Origin: Ficedula albicollis
Taxonomy: Eukaryota; Chordata; Aves; Passeriformes; Muscicapidae
Length of the DNA: 64,000 nt
NCBI RefSeq assembly: GCF_000247815.1
Contig: NC_021675.1
Span: 62,364,462 to 62,428,461 of the forward strand
Reading direction: 5' to 3'
This document shows, in pieces, positions 33,801 to 48,300 of this stretch. The notes below the pieces were generated by a model. The model was not told where the DNA came from, ran no database searches, and saw only the letters and a list, made by a program, of their open reading frames with translations. Both the position numbers and the translations under genes were made by a program. The stretch's first letter is position 1, and each line of letters opens with the position of its first letter.

Positions 33801-36800
33801 TGAAAAAGAAGGAACTAACACTTTTATATTGTGGTTGAATCTTCTGTTCCTTAATAGGTGTTCTATCTGATCCTTTTGTAATTTTTCAAATTAACAAGTT
33901 TTTAAACTACTCTGAGAAACAATTTGAAACACAAAAACATGAGCAAAAGAAGAGGAGAAAAGAACTGCATTTCTTAGGAAAAGAAATCAGAACATTTCGT
34001 ATTTTATAGTCAGTCAAATTCTGCCCTGGAAAGAGCCTCAATGTAAGTAAACCTGCCAGTGACTTCATGTAGGACAGATTTTGTTTGTTAAAAAGGGAGG
34101 TGGAAGGTGAGGGAAATAAATACATAAGGCATTCAATGCAACAAAAATAACCAAGTCTTTTTTTTAAAAAAGCACATCCTACATGTTGGTACAGCAGCTA
34201 AGATGGTATCATTCTACCAAGACAGAGAAGGAACAGCACTGTAGCAGATTTATTGCTGCAATAATTTCCCCTCTCCTCTCCCATGGGATCCTGATGAATG
34301 ATCGATCTGGCAGCAGCAGGAGTATTTATATTCACCAAGTAGAGATCATTTATGTTTTGTCAGGTGTAGTGCCATCTTCCTTTTCAGATTCTGTTTCTGC
34401 AAGTGGGGATGCCTGTGCTCAGGGGAGGGAGCAGGATCCTTGGCTGGGCTCCTGCTTGCTGTGTGTCCAGCTCTCCCTGTGGGGTTCCTTCAAGCCAAGG
34501 TTAATGCAAATTAAGGTAAAAAGCAAGAGACAGAGAAACCACCTTAGCTTAGAATGTGCTGCCTCAACAGCTGATCTTGGCTGAGCATTTACCAGTAAGT
34601 AGTACACAGGAAGTTCTAAAATATATTTTAAATATATTTTTTCATCCCACAGCATTTAATGACAAAAGAAGGAATAAAGTAATTTAATTCAATAAATAGA
34701 ACAGATTATTGTTTTCAATACAAACCGTCCTACCTTTGTAATGGAGAGCTGTGTGCTTGCATTTTCTGTATGCATTATGTTATCTAACAAAGGGCTTCTA
34801 AACACCAGAACCAGCATTTCCAAATACATCATACAGTTAACATGTACTTCAGTCCATTCACCTAGCACCTATTGGGAAGCAGGATATTAATCTACAGGAG
34901 AAAAAAGAAAAACTGCATGAATTTCTTTTACTAGTATCTACAAGCATAAAATGGAAGCATTCATAAAATCTGTCTAGTAGAGCCAAAATGAAATCATAAG
35001 TTTTCCTCCACAGTAAATATTTCAAGTTGAGCTGTATTTGATACAGCAACAATTGCAATCCAGTTGTTTTTATCAATAGCCCTTAAAGCACTTTCATATC
35101 CAAATGTTCAAGTATATTATCCTACCACTCAACAAAGGAGCACCCTCCTAAATCAGAAACAGTACACAGATATTAATGCTTGATATGTGAATTTTGTTCC
35201 TTCACTGATGCATTAATTTATCACAAAAGCTGTCCATTTTTATAAAACTAACCATTTCGGTCTCAAAGGTTGCCTCTCAATAACTGGTCTACTGTAACTT
35301 AATCCTTCAAATTTCTATAGGCAAAACTGGGTGTTGAATCACTTAGAAATAAGTCTCCTACTAAAATAAAACACTGTTTCATGTTCTACAGTTATAATTT
35401 TCCAGGCACTTTAAAGATAGAAAGGAGCTACACTATTTTAAGAATAAATACACTGAGAACTGGAAACTCACATATTTACAAATTTACAATGTCTGGCATT
35501 GGATCCATTAGTCCAACCTCAAAATTCAAATTCAAGAAGACGTCTGAACCAAAACCATTAACTAAATGGTCCTTCAGTTCATTTTCCAACCATTTCAGAT
35601 CCAGCTTCTGGGTCTCACATTTACATTTGGGATGGTTATGTCTTGAACAATGTTTGCATTAGGCTCAGTTTGCTGGTGTCACTAAACCCTTGCCACCAAT
35701 CTCTTGTTTCAGGCCTTGCACAAACTGATCCTCATTCTTTGCAGAAATGCAAAACAAAGTTTTTATTCATGATTATTAATTCAGGACAAGAACACGATTT
35801 TCTAGAGGTATTCTTAGGAATTGTTTTCCTTCTCCTTTTAATGCCATATGAACAAACAGCTGTACTAGAATTTTTGAAAGAACAAAACAGCCAATGTAAC
35901 CAAATAGTCAGAATTCCAAATCAAAGTGCTGCCACAGCATATGTCTGGGATTACAGAAGGAACAGGAGTGACCCTGTTTGGCCACAAGCATACCATGAGA
36001 AAAACATGAATTTTCATCAGCTCCTTCCAGCCTAGGAACAGAGCAACTCACCCTGTTCGGGTTTGACCTCTTACAGCAGAGACAGAGCAGGGTGCAGTTA
36101 GTTTGGCAGTGTTGCTGCTTGGCCAGCAGGTTTTTGTTCTCCAGGTTTCTGTCTCTTCCTGCAGTGCTCAGGGCAAGGCCCAGATGGACAGAGGGACAGG
36201 GTTCCCATCACAATCCACACTGCAGATGTGGCCAGCTGCAGGTGTAACTTGCACCTTGGCAATTCCCCAGCCAGAGCAACAACAAGAGGGTCTAAGCTTG
36301 TTAAATGCTGCCACTGTAAAGGAGAGCTTGGCCAGAGGAAGACAAGCTGAAGAGTATTTGCAGAGCTCCAAAGCAGCACACCTGGGGCTGTCACTGCAGG
36401 AAAGGCATTCCCACTATCACTTATGGTCACTACTATCATGCATTCACCATAGAAAGCACAGAGACAGCAAATCCAAGATCAAATCCTGAGCTTTCAGCAG
36501 ACCTGATCCATCTCTACCAAACACCCAGCCACTGCACATGACACCGCTGCAGCTGAGCACAGAGTTAGGGGCACCCTCCTCTCAGGTCACGGTGCTCTCT
36601 GTTTCACAGCACTTCATGCTCCTTAAACACACATCTTCTGGTGTGCCCTTCTGCCAGTGCTGGCAAAGGACAGCTGCTGCTTTCTGGCTGACACCTACCT
36701 ACTGCATCAAATTCCCAGAAGATACTTTCCTGGGCTCCAGTTTGTGTCCGGTACTGCTGGCTGTTGGCAGTGAAAGGACAAAGGCAGGCCATGGGGTACA

Positions 36801-37505
36801 TCCTCCACATGTGGCAGAGACATGGGGGAAGATGAATCGCAGTGATTCATTACATAATAAAACCCCAGTATCCAAAGACCACGTTCCTTTCTGATCATGC
36901 AATAAGCTCTATTTTCTGTATATGGACTATCCATAAATTGCCAGCTCAGCCCACAGATGAGTAAAATATAACTTATACAATAGCAGATGCTAGGGCTTTT
37001 TTATTTATTTATTTTTCTTTTTAAGGATTTCACAACCATGCAATGTAGAGAAAAATTACTGTCACGCTAAATCTGCTTTCTTATCCCACCCTCCCCACTG
37101 CATATTCCTCAAATAAGTTGACACGTATTATTTCAGTAAAATGGTGATGTTACATACGCCTCTGTGTACACAGTGGGATAATAAATTTCAATTATTTCTA
37201 GATGCTGTGATGCAGGCAAACGTTTGAAAGTATATAAGTTCTGAAGTACACTCACCCTTAAGTTTTTACAAAATTCAAAGTTCACGTCAGCTGCACTTTC
37301 CTAAACCTGCTCACTGTCTTACAAAGCCATTCCTCATATAAGAATCCAGGCAAAGATTACATGTATTTTCCTGTCACTTATATCCCAGTCCTTCAGAGAA
37401 AATTGATAACTCTTTTATCAATAACCAACTGATATCACTCACACAGTGAGGCTATTCTGAAACCTGTCATCTTTGGGATGGGATAGCATGGGATGGAACA
37501 TAATG
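30832..37505 (+). other. LRPAP1 3' UTR and intergenic DNA
   Basis: The 3' UTR starts at 30832. The first plausible poly(A) hexamer is ATTAAA at 31011-31016, a weaker variant, so the true end may lie further on. Beyond it the sequence is unremarkable; GC-richer patches near 32.6-33.0, 34.4 and 36.1-36.8 kb have short open frames but no recognisable protein or splice arrangement. Confidence 0.5.
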
Positions 37506-37847
37506 GGGAGAGGAAGAGGAGAAGGAGAGGAGAGGAGAGGAGAGGAGAGGAGAGGAGAGGAGAGGAGAGGAGAGGAGAGGAGAGGAGAGGAGAGGAGAGG
37601 AGAGGAGAGGAGAGGAGAGGAGAGGAGAGGAGAGGAGAGGAGAGGAGAGGAGAGGAGAGGAGAGGAGAGGAGAGGAGAGGAGAGGAGAGGAGAGGAGAGG
37701 AGAGGAGAGGAGAGGAGAGGAGAGGAGAGGAGAGGAGAGGAGAGGAGAGGAGAGGAGAGGAGAGGAGAGGAGAGGAGAGGAGAGGAGAGGAGAGGAGAGG
37801 AGAGGAGAGGAGAGGAGGAGAGGAGAGGAGAGGAGAGAGGAGAGGAG
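37506..37847. repeat. (GGAGA)n microsatellite
   Basis: About 60 nearly perfect copies of a 5-bp GGAGA unit, with small irregularities only near the ends. It abuts an antisense CR1 fragment. The frames open through it (repeating GEERR) are a composition effect and not a gene. Confidence 0.97.
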
Positions 37848-37889
37848 TTATTTCAATTGGGAGGGAGCAGTATCAACCAATTAATCCCC

Positions 37890-38345
37890 CTGCTTGACCA
37901 ATTCAGGGCTGACCAAAAGTTAAAGCATGTTACTAAGGGTATTTTCCAAAAGCCTCTTAAGCACTGACAGGCCTAGGGCAAGAATTACCTCTCTGGGAAG
38001 CCTATTCCAATGTTTGGCCAGCCTCTGGGTAAAGAAATGCTTCCTAAAATCCAATTTAACTTGAACCATTCCTGCACATCCTATCTGGAATACCAGCAAG
38101 AAGAGCTCAGCACCTTCTCTGCTTCCCCCTTAGAAAGCTGCAGAGAGCAATGAGGTCACCCCTCAGCCTCTTTTGCTCCAAACAGCACAAACCCAGGGCC
38201 TCCAGCCTCCCCTCACAGCACTTCCAGCCCTTTCACCAGCTTTGTTGCTCTCTGGACACATTCAGGGACCTTCCCTTGCTTCTTAAATTGTGGGGCCAAG
38301 CACTGCACACAGCAGTTGAGATAAGGCTGTACCAAAGCTGAACAC
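37890..38345 (-). mobile_element. CR1 retrotransposon fragment, antisense
   Basis: 'ctctgggaagcctattccaatg', 'gggtaaagaaatgcttcctaa', 'aaagctgcagagagcaatgagg' and 'cctccagcctcccctcacagcac' follow the reverse complement of CR1 in order. This copy is more diverged than the one at 12.8 kb. The element's 3' side faces the microsatellite; the left boundary is approximate. Confidence 0.8.
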
Positions 38346-41300
38346 ACATTCACCTCTTTTTCCCAGCTGTTTGTGCAGACTTGCTCCTTACAAAAAATCC
38401 TTTTAATTACTTCTAACTCTCCCAGCCTTACTCTGCTTTGCTTTTTCTATTTGTTCTATGAGATTAAATTAACATTTCCTTTCAGCCTAGATTGTAGAAT
38501 ATTGTTTGTATGATTGGTCAAATGAGAGCTCAGGACCTTCCCAAAGAAAAGGTGACATAAAAATGTAACAGCATTGTCATCTTAAAAAAAAAACCCATAA
38601 TTTTAACAGTAACTCATAAAATACTGTGTCTTCCTCCCATGGTTATTTTAGAATGTGTCTTATTCCAGACAAACTAGAAGAGAAACTTACCAAGGGCTGC
38701 ACGTTTCAGCATCTCACAAAAAATGTAATCACTCATAATTCAAATTCAAATATAGTTTTCCAAGCTACACTAATTAACACTGTTTTGTTTACAGCAGAGA
38801 GGAAAAATGAGAATTTTTTCCAAGCTGTTTGCTAAAAACAACTCTCGGGGCAGATTTTCACAAACATTTACATGCCTAAAGACACCTACTGGCATTTTCC
38901 ACAATTAGGTGCCAGACTGCTATTAAAACCCAGACAACTATTTGCATTGTTGGGAAATTAAATCCCTCCAAACTCTAGCCCTCCATCCTGCAGCATGTTA
39001 CCTTGGAGAAGATTCCATCACCCAAATATTTGCATATAAAACTGTTCCATAGCACTTACGAACAATGCCATAAGCCCCGCTGAGGCAGCAGTTACTTTTG
39101 GCAGTAGATCTATCAGGAAGGAAGAGGCACGTACACGGCACACCAATGCTTAAGCCCAACATTGCACTTGCTGACAACTTTTTCTTATCACCAAGAGCAC
39201 TTCTGCTGTGTTAAAGCTCTTCAAGAACACCTTACAGAAGTACCAGCCACATCACACTGTTTTGTTCTTCTGCTGATTAACACTTTGTGTTCCTGGTAAA
39301 AACAGGAGGAGATCTGACTCTGATAGAATGCTAAATTAAAAATGAGCAAATCCTTCGTATTATCATCAGAAGTTACAAGTTGCACTTACTTTCAAAATTG
39401 TAAGAGCTACTTTGACGATTATTTTTTTTTAAGAGCTCTGAATCTGGACTTTTCCCATAGAAATCACAAACTGTATTTTAGATCACTCCTGCACATGTTT
39501 TATGCAAAGTGTGTGAACAAGCACAAGCCTGCTCGTAGGACTATGGTTTGATTTCCACTGCCCCCAGCTCACCAGTGGAAGTTGAAGGCACATGATTTTA
39601 TTTATTTAGGAATAAAGGTTTCCATTTCTGTGAGGTCCAGTTGTTCAAATGAGAAAGCCCTAGTTTCTTCAACAGAAATGTCAAGCCTGTAACTTGACAG
39701 GGACCTACAACCTGCAAGGTACTACCAAAACAACAACCAACGAGCTTTTAACAGATGCAACAGATTGGTTTGACCTCCTGCTTCAGCTCCTAACATAACT
39801 TAATGCATGAGAATATAAAGTGAATTTAAAAACTAAGTGAAAGTCATCTGTTTGGTTTATCCTATTCAACCGAAGTAAAAATAATTTAAAAGAAGCAGAA
39901 ATTACTATGACATACACAAACACATGTGCACAGAGAACTATGTGCATGTAGAGATTCACAGCCCTGCTCAACCTGAAAAATACACTTTTTAAAATTGTGA
40001 TTCCTCTGTGAAGCCAGCAGCAATCTGATAACCTTTACTATTGTGTCAAATCCTTACCCATGCTACAAGTCCCACATTTAATGCAAGCAACATTCAGAAA
40101 GGCAGCCTTTGTAGAGACCTTGGGTAACATATTTTCCTGGTAACAGATTTTTGCAATAGAAATACTATAGTTTCTTTTCCTTGCATCAGTCAAGTTGTGC
40201 TCATCCTAAATATTGAATAGTCACAATCACAAATCAAGAGATTCCACCTTGCAAGTCCTCCAGTGGAGGATCCTTGACTGAAGAGCAGTCAGACAAACCT
40301 GGCCCCAGGAAGCCCAGGCCATTCCAGTTGTACTAAAATTTAAAAAGCAGATCACCACTGTCCACATGTTGAAGAAAAATCTTTTAAACTTAGAATTTCA
40401 TTTGCAATATCTCTTCTCCCTTCAGAAATATGCTAGGTGAGTGGATCAACAGAAAAATACATCTGAACACAGGACAGATTAGAATGGGAATTGTCAACTC
40501 TCAAAGACTTTTTTTTATTTGAAAGATTTGTGATATTTTACATTACTATTGAGGCTACATTCAAATAAATTTATAGGTTAAATTCTGCCTCAAAAACAAA
40601 ACCCCACCTCTCATTTTAAGCCACTTAGTGAAACCCTCACTGGCACAAAACTTCCACCCACCACCATAAATTATAATGCATGTCTAGAAAACAGAATTTG
40701 GCTGTAATACTGGTTCTTAAGAGGACACAACCAAAAAATCATAAACCCCAAGATATCAAGATATCACTCCCAGTAGCTTGTGGAATCCAAAGCTGATATG
40801 TTATCAGGAAAAAAAATTGTTTTCTTCATAAGTACATTCCTTCATTATTCTAGTGTCACTGACATACATTTTATACAATATTTTATTTAAATAACATTTT
40901 ATATGAGGACAAGAAAAAGAACAAAATAATCACATAGACAACATAATATGGGAAACTGAGTTTTGAATAATAAAATCTCACTGTACAAAAGCAAGAGGTG
41001 GCAGACTTGTGGTTAAGCCTATTTTACAAGATGAAATCCTGTTGTGCCTCAATTCTGTAGACATCAATTCTGGAGACATCATCTTACACAGAAATGGTTT
41101 TATGCTACTTAGGGACAGCAGAGAATTATTCAATAAAGCTTTAGATTTAAGGTGGATTCTGGCTTTACATTAGGAATAGTTTTTGTGACATTAAGGACTC
41201 AATTTTGAAAAGCAAATGTTTCTTTTGAATACTTTGGTTTTAAAATATGCTGTGTGAAAAAACTGAGACCTGATTTTCAAAGAGATACATATGTTCAACT

Positions 41301-41895
41301 CCAGGAAAATTGCTATGAATTACAGGTACCCAGCAACTAAAAACTAAAAGTCATGGTTTGACCTAGGCTTTTTCAGAACAGAAGCACCCAAATGCCCCTA
41401 TGAATTACAGGTACCCAGCAACTAAAAACCAAAAGTCATGGTTTGACCTGGGCTTTTTCAGAACAGAAGCACCCAAATGCTACTTCACATTACTGTGGTT
41501 TATAGAGTAATTAAATAACTTGTTTGTGTGCTCTTGTCAGTTTGTACGCACATGTGCATCCCTGACACTACAGCTTTTACATCTGAGCAACTTTAGCCAA
41601 AGCTGCAGGACTTGGTGAGGTATAAAACTGAATTACCCATAGGTATAGTTGAGCATGTCCATAAATAAGCACATTAATTGAAAAAAAACTGTACCTGCAA
41701 AAAGAGCAGGCACTGAATTTTCTTGCTTTTGTAAGAGTCCATTAATATATTAATATATGTTTTATGTATTTTATACATTCAGATATATACATATATTTTA
41801 TCAGTAATGTGTGCTTACGTACAGACATATGCAAACATATGTGCCCACTTACCACACACACACTCACATTCCCTTTTCTACACACATTCAAGCTC
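38346..41895. other. Intergenic DNA between LRPAP1 and DOK7 3' ends
   Basis: AT-rich. I found no exons. It contains the 85-bp tandem duplication at 41313-41480 (listed separately). Confidence 0.6.
41313..41480. repeat. 85-bp tandem duplication, two copies
   Basis: CTATGAATTACAGGTACCCA starts at 41313 and again at 41398, and the copies run to CACCCAAATGC with only two or three differences. Confidence 0.9.
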
Positions 41896-41901
41896 TTTAT
41901 T
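41896..41901 (-). terminator. DOK7: Candidate polyadenylation signal of the DOK7 gene
   Basis: TTTATT on the + strand (AATAAA on the - strand) lies 334 bp past the stop codon, a reasonable 3' UTR length. A second AATAAA-like site lies slightly nearer the stop in the AT-rich sequence, so the choice is tentative. Confidence 0.45.
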
Positions 41902-42234
41902 TTCAAAGAAAATGCCACCATTTAATAAACACTGAAATTGGTTCCAGGTTCGCCACGATTTTCGAATTATAGAAAAAGTTAACTTACACCTGTCATAGCA
42001 TATGACAAAAAATCTGGACTTTACAACCAAATTCAAATAAAAGGAAAGACCAAACACACCCCTCACGGTACCAGCTTTCCAACTAGGAATCAAGACATCG
42101 GAATGAATCTGGTATAACTGCAAGAAGCAATGGCAGAGATTTGTGCGAGTGTTTTTTTTTACAATAAGTGTGAATCTTTCGGAAGGTGAATCGGTATGAA
42201 TTTGTGGTGAGCACAAAGTTCTCTCCCGGGCAGG

Positions 42235-42371
42235 TCACTGCTGGGCTCCTTTCTTCTTCTGCTCCAGCTCCTGCAGGCGCTCCTGGCGGCACTGCGCGTG
42301 CTGCGTGCCCACCTTGTGCGCCGTCTCGGTGGCTGCAATGTCAATCTGGGCGTATCGGGACGATCCACCCC
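42235..42371 (-). CDS. DOK7: DOK7 terminal exon
   Basis: After the acceptor GGCGTTTCAG it encodes GGSSRYAQIDIAATETAHKV, GTQHAQCRQERLQELEQKKK and GAQQ, then TGA. Its 137 bp start in phase 1. It is GC-rich relative to its surroundings, as expected for coding sequence here. Confidence 0.88.
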
Positions 42372-45300
42372 CTGAAACGCCAAACACAGCCCTGTCAAAC
42401 GCCACACCCTCTCCTGCTCCTGAGCCAAAAGGCTGGTGTGGTGTTGGAGTCAGTGAGTCAGGGGTCTCTGAATTCTTCAGAGAGAATCAGAGTGCAGGGA
42501 TTGAATCAAAGCCTTTAGATGGATTGAAGTACATTAAGCCACTCACACATAAGGTAGAGGTGGAAGGTTAAGTTTTAGGATAAGTAAGTCAGTAAGTTTT
42601 AGTATGAGCTCTAATGCTTTTAGTAAGTAAAAGGTTTAGATACCCAAGTAGAAGTGTGAGTTCTAGTGAAGGTTGAAAAACATGCTGATGTTTTCAGTAG
42701 AGGCTCCAGGACTGTAGCTGTAGACAGTGCTTAGACATAATAAAGCTATAGTAAGAATACTGCTTACATTTTCCAGATAAAACAAGATGGGTCATATGCA
42801 TAGTCCATACGTAACCTGGAGTGTTAAGAAACTAGAATTCTGACAGGTTAAGGAGTGGGATCCGAGTTTGTATCTTAGCTTGTTGGGAAGATTCTATATA
42901 AGAGTTTGTATTGGGGAGAGTTAGTGCTTTTTGCCATTTGCCTTGTGCCCTTTCTTTTTGCCATCACTTTTCTGCTTGCCTTTTGAGACTGATGTGCTCC
43001 TGCAATAACTAACCTTTCAGCAACTATTAGCTGCTTTGTTCATTTAAGAAAATAACCCGACAAAGCTGGTGCCTAGAGCACCAGAGGGTCTTAACCTCAC
43101 AACTTCCTCCACAGATATCCTGGGTTATCTTTGTCTTAGAGAAAGCTGTTTAAAGGGAGCAAGGTGAAAACCACCTCTAAAACAAAACACCTCAAAAGTT
43201 TTTTAAACTGCATATTCTAGTTGTCCGGCTTTCCTCAAATAAGCAAATGATCCACTTGCATTTCTGCCCCAGATAAGAGTCTGCACCCCTATTACTCCCA
43301 GTCAGTAATGGGGTGGTGTTAGCACCACTTAATTAGTGGCTTGTCTTCATTTTCTTCTGTCTTCACTCAGAGCCAGGATTAAAAAACACAAAGAAGATGA
43401 ATTTTCTCATGTTCGGGCTTGGTTGTTTGTTAATTTTTACCTAAAGTACAGAAAGTTCAGTGACACTCCTAGGTACCAGAAGTGAGCAAAATGGAGGTGA
43501 ACCTAGCCAGCTACAAGGTCTCTTAAAGCTAAACACTCCAATAGAGAACTAATACCTATATTATTTATTCTTTTGATCCAATAACCAAACTCCTGTGACC
43601 CACAGTGCAGCACTAACTGTCCAACACAAAACTACTACCTGAAATCATGAAGAAGGAAGAAGAACACTGAAAAGGAGACAACACCCAAAATCCTCCATCT
43701 TGTCCCATACCCGTTACTATATTATAAAAACCTCAAATTCAAAACCCTTCCCCATGTGAAATTACACACTTCTATTTAACTACACACTCATGACTTTAAC
43801 TCCATCACTTAAATTTGGAAGACCTCTCCAAGGCCTCAGGTCAAAAGCAGTGTTATCCAGGGGATCAGTGCCAGAAAGCACAGAAAGCTCAAAAATTCCA
43901 GATTTCTGGGATCCAACACCAGCCAGTGACAAAATTGGTCTTGGCTTTCCCACTTCAGGGGAACACCACCTGGTATTTGAACAGAAAACACTTGTGGCAG
44001 CTGGCACTGTTCTTTGTCTGGATTATGCACCTTGTGAATGTTTACCAGAGCAACCACCTTCAGCCTCACACAGAATGACACTTTAGCTCATTTTTCTTGG
44101 CAATGGGAGAGGCAGAAACTGCTCAGTCTGTTAAGCAGTAAAATACTTCTCTAAGGCTAGGAAAACTTAAATATGAAAAAAATAAAATATTTATGGTCAT
44201 TACAGGCACCTTTAAAGTTACACAATTTGAGACTGGGAGGGTAGTTGACATTTAGGAAAATTTATAGCATTTAACTCTTCATTTTTAATGCCTTGGTTCG
44301 ATGTCTTTAAATCAGGAGAAAATATTGCTTTTACATTTCAATATGATGCTGTAGAGAGAACTACATTAAGGCCTGGGAGAAGCTTAGAATTACATGATGA
44401 AAACCATAAAAACATTTAAAAAGCAGCAGGAAAAGTGCTAGCATTTCAAAGTTAATAAATTTGCTGAAATTAGAAATATAAAAATTAAAATCTTTATAGC
44501 TGAGAAGTATACATGGAAAACTCATCAATATCAAATGCAAGCAATTAAATGCCAGATTCTGATGAGGGGCTTGCTGTAGCAAGGACTGCATCTCTAAATC
44601 ACAACACATGGCAGATCTACTGCATGTTTATGTGCTAATTGCCCAAGGTAAGGATTAGAAGTAAAATATCCAATCCAAACAAAATCATTAAAAAAAAACC
44701 AAACAACAAAAACATAACAATGAAATAATTTCCATTCTGTCTGTAGCACTTTCACATGCCCTCATGGAGAGCAGATAGAAGAACACTGTGTACTGTTCTG
44801 AATCATTTTCTGCATGGCTCCAGAGCCATGTCTTCAGGAGCAAGCCCTGTACACCCACAGCCCTGTTTCTGAAGCCAAGAAAGAAAAATGAGCTAAATGT
44901 AGTCCTAATATGCAATGAAAATCTTGAGAACACAAGCAAATTACTGTCTTTTAAACTCCAGAGTTTGAAATGTTCACTTTAGAAGGAGTGCACATACAAT
45001 CACCTGTCAAAGGGATGCAACATCTTATAGAACTTCATTACTCAAAAATACAATCACCTGTCAAAGGGATGCAACATCTTATAGAACTTCATTACACAAA
45101 AATCTTTTCCAAGAAGAGATGCCAAAAAAAAAACTGCCTCAGAAACATAACAGGGTTCAACTCCTCTGTTAGCAGAAACCTTTAGGTAGATTATGGAATC
45201 ACTAAGGTTGGAAAAGACCTCCAAATCATGGAGTCCAAGCTTTGACCAAGCACCATCAGCTAAACCACAGCACTGAGTGCCACATCCAGTCATTTCTTGA

Positions 45301-48300
45301 ACAGTTCCAGGAATGATGACTCCATCATTTCCCTGGAAGCCTGTTCCAATACCTGACCATCCTGCCAGTGAGAAAACTCTTCCTGATGTCCAACCTGAAC
45401 CTCCCCTTGGGCAGCTTGAGGCCATGTCCTCTCCTGTGACTGAGAAGACCCCCGTGTAGCCACATCCTCCTTTCAGGTAGTTATAAGAGTGATAAGGTCT
45501 CCCTTGAGCCTCCTTTTCTCCAGGCTGAACACCCTCAGCTCCCTCATCTGCTCCCTATATGAAATCAGGATTCCACACACCCCATGCATTGTGCATTTTC
45601 TTTGCTGTTTAAAAGTATCATAAACTTCCTTACCTCTTATGCTTGTGCTAGATTCTTGAAGCTCCAGTTCCATGTAGTGAAGCTGTTTTTTGGAAGTAGG
45701 GCTGACAGGAATATTAACATAGGTGGCTGTCTCACTGTGGGGTCGATCTGGTGTGGGGACATCAGCTGAATAACCTACTGCCCCTTCTGAAATAAGTAAC
45801 AGGTTACAACAGGCACTGTTTGCAATGATCCAGCTCACACAGACTGAAAGCAAACACTGAGCAGCAGTAACTCTGCTTGCCAAACTGGACATTCCTCAGT
45901 GGTAAATGGGACGTGAGAAAACTACTGCTTCTACTTTCAATATCCTGAAAATAAATAAATAAATATCCTGAAAATAAATAAATATCAAGTCAGGATCTAT
46001 GCAGAAGGCCACAGAACACAGACAGGGATCTTGCTGTGTTGTGGCAGAAGGCAAACACTCTGCAGAGATTTTCAGCAGCACTATCTCACAAGGCTTCCAG
46101 CTCTACATTAGGTTAATAAAGCTTCATATGAAGTAATTTGTTCTAGGAAGATGTGAACTACTATATCATCTGCAAGACAGAAAGCAAAATTAGTAGAGGT
46201 TCTTAAAGCATGTCCCAAAAACAGGGACTGAAGAACTGTTCCAAGCAAAGGGACAGCAAACTTGAGGAGACATTGACAGCTTCCCTGTGCAGGACTGAAA
46301 AAGACAGGAATGATGCTGAGTAAAGACAAAGTATTAAAGGACTTTCATTGCAGGAAAAATAATAGTGGGAAAATCCTTCTAAATAGTAAAGATCACAAGA
46401 ACTTTAGAGGAAATCTCACAGAGTTTTCTAGAAATTTCTAAAAAAAGACAGACTAACACCTACTAGGGAACAGTTCCTATAAAACAATTTTTACTTCAAA
46501 ACAACTTTGTTGGTCTACTGGTTTAATTCTCAAGACCTTATCTAGTCCTGGTTTCAATTATTTTAATCTGGTCTGCCTGCTCAGTCCAGTTGGAGTCCTT
46601 AGCCTTAAAGACTTTCTACTCTTAAATCAGTTTGAGACAGAAGAGTGCAGAGGGAAAACAATACCACTTTGAGGTTCTCCTTTTCCATGAAATTCTCCTC
46701 TTAAGCCCTTCCCTGTTCCCACAAAGAACTCATACCAAATCTTTTTTTGTCCAAACTGCTGCTTTTCCTTTTTGCCCATGTAGACACTATTGAGATATGA
46801 ATGGAGATGCAGTAGGATATCAAGGCATTTTAGAGCATAGGGAAAATGACTTCTTATATTCAGAAAACAGCAACAGTGAATAACCAGTAAGGGAAACTTT
46901 TTCATCTTCTTGGAAATATGGTATTATTATAATAATATAAATAATTATATAAATAATTATATAAGGAAAAGTTTATAACAGGGGAGGGAAGAAGAAAGTT
47001 ATATTTGAAACTGGTGTTGCAGTCTTTCAGCAAGTGTTAGTTATTAATATTTTCTACCCAATATAGGCACTGTTCTCAGAAATGAATGATAAATCACACA
47101 GAAAGAAAATCAGCACTATAAATACAGCCCAAAGATAAATGTGTTAGCATGCATGTAAAGCTGACATGTTCAAAGGGCAGCACTTCAAAAATTACACTTA
47201 GAAGACATCTCAAAGAAATCTCAAATCTCAAATTTAAAAAAAGGAAAATTAAAAAGAAACAAGAGGTGTTAGTGACCTCTGACACAAAAATCTGTACTCA
47301 CCAAGTTCCTCAGAACTAGTTGGAGTTCCAGGTTCTGAAGGAAGTGTTAGCATCTCATACCCACCTTTAGGACCTAGAACACAGGAACACTGTTAATGGC
47401 TTTGGATTTAGGAATTTGTACAATATCATCAAAGCCTATGCTTTTCTGGTTTTGACTTGCAACCTTTTAAACTAAATCATGCAGAATAATCTCAGAAAGC
47501 ATAAACAGTGGCTAGTGCTGGCCTTTCTCTAACAGTTGTGTCAGCATTTCTTCATGAACATAACAGCAAGGAAATAAAATTTAGGACACTTTTACAGCTA
47601 TTCACACTGAAGGCCACTGAAGCCAACAGCAATGCATCTTGCTGTGCAGCAGTGTGGGAGCAGAGTTTTCTTGCATGCATGAATCAGGGAGCAATGCGTG
47701 GGTGATCTTGGGAGCATCTGGAAGACTCTTGTTAAAATTCCACCTCCAGCATGATGGGTAACTCCTTGATTTCTGAAAAACCATTGAAAATGCTTAAGCT
47801 AGCCCTTACAAAGACAACTTTGCTTTCCAAGTGCAAATCACCATCTTTACAAAGAGGCCAGGCTGCACATCATCAGTCTTTCCCGAGCATGAAGCTGAGA
47901 AGAAATGCCCACATTTCTTCACAATCTCAGACTCCACCCCAGTTAAATCCAGACAAGCAAAAATGCTGTGTCCATAGAATGAACATATTGCAACTAATTT
48001 TGAATTACAAACACACATAGTTCTATATGCTGGCATTGCTTTTTTCCCCCATTACCATAAAGAAGTATATTTAAACGTGGTGGGTGTTTTTCCCCAGCAT
48101 ATCATTGTTAGGGCACAGGATTTCTCATGGCCTGAGGTGAATTTTTTTTGGTGGGTGCCCTTTGTTAAAGTGATGGCAGCATTTTACTGATGTGAATAAG
48201 ATTACTGCTTATACTCTGTCACTTATCTCATCTGTTACTGTCTCTTCTAAACTTATCCCATCTGTCAATGCCTCTCTGACAAGAACTCCTCAAAGCAAAA

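Noticed and set aside
36098..36900. Overlapping open frames in the GC-richer patch between LRPAP1 and DOK7
   Set aside because: Frames on both strands are short, with no splice arrangement or recognisable domain.
37473..37967. Glu/Arg-rich protein with GEERR repeats
   Set aside because: It is the translation of the (GGAGA)n microsatellite.
42159..42428. Arginine-rich open frame on the - strand over the DOK7 terminal exon
   Set aside because: It is a shifted frame of the real exon that ignores the splice acceptor.
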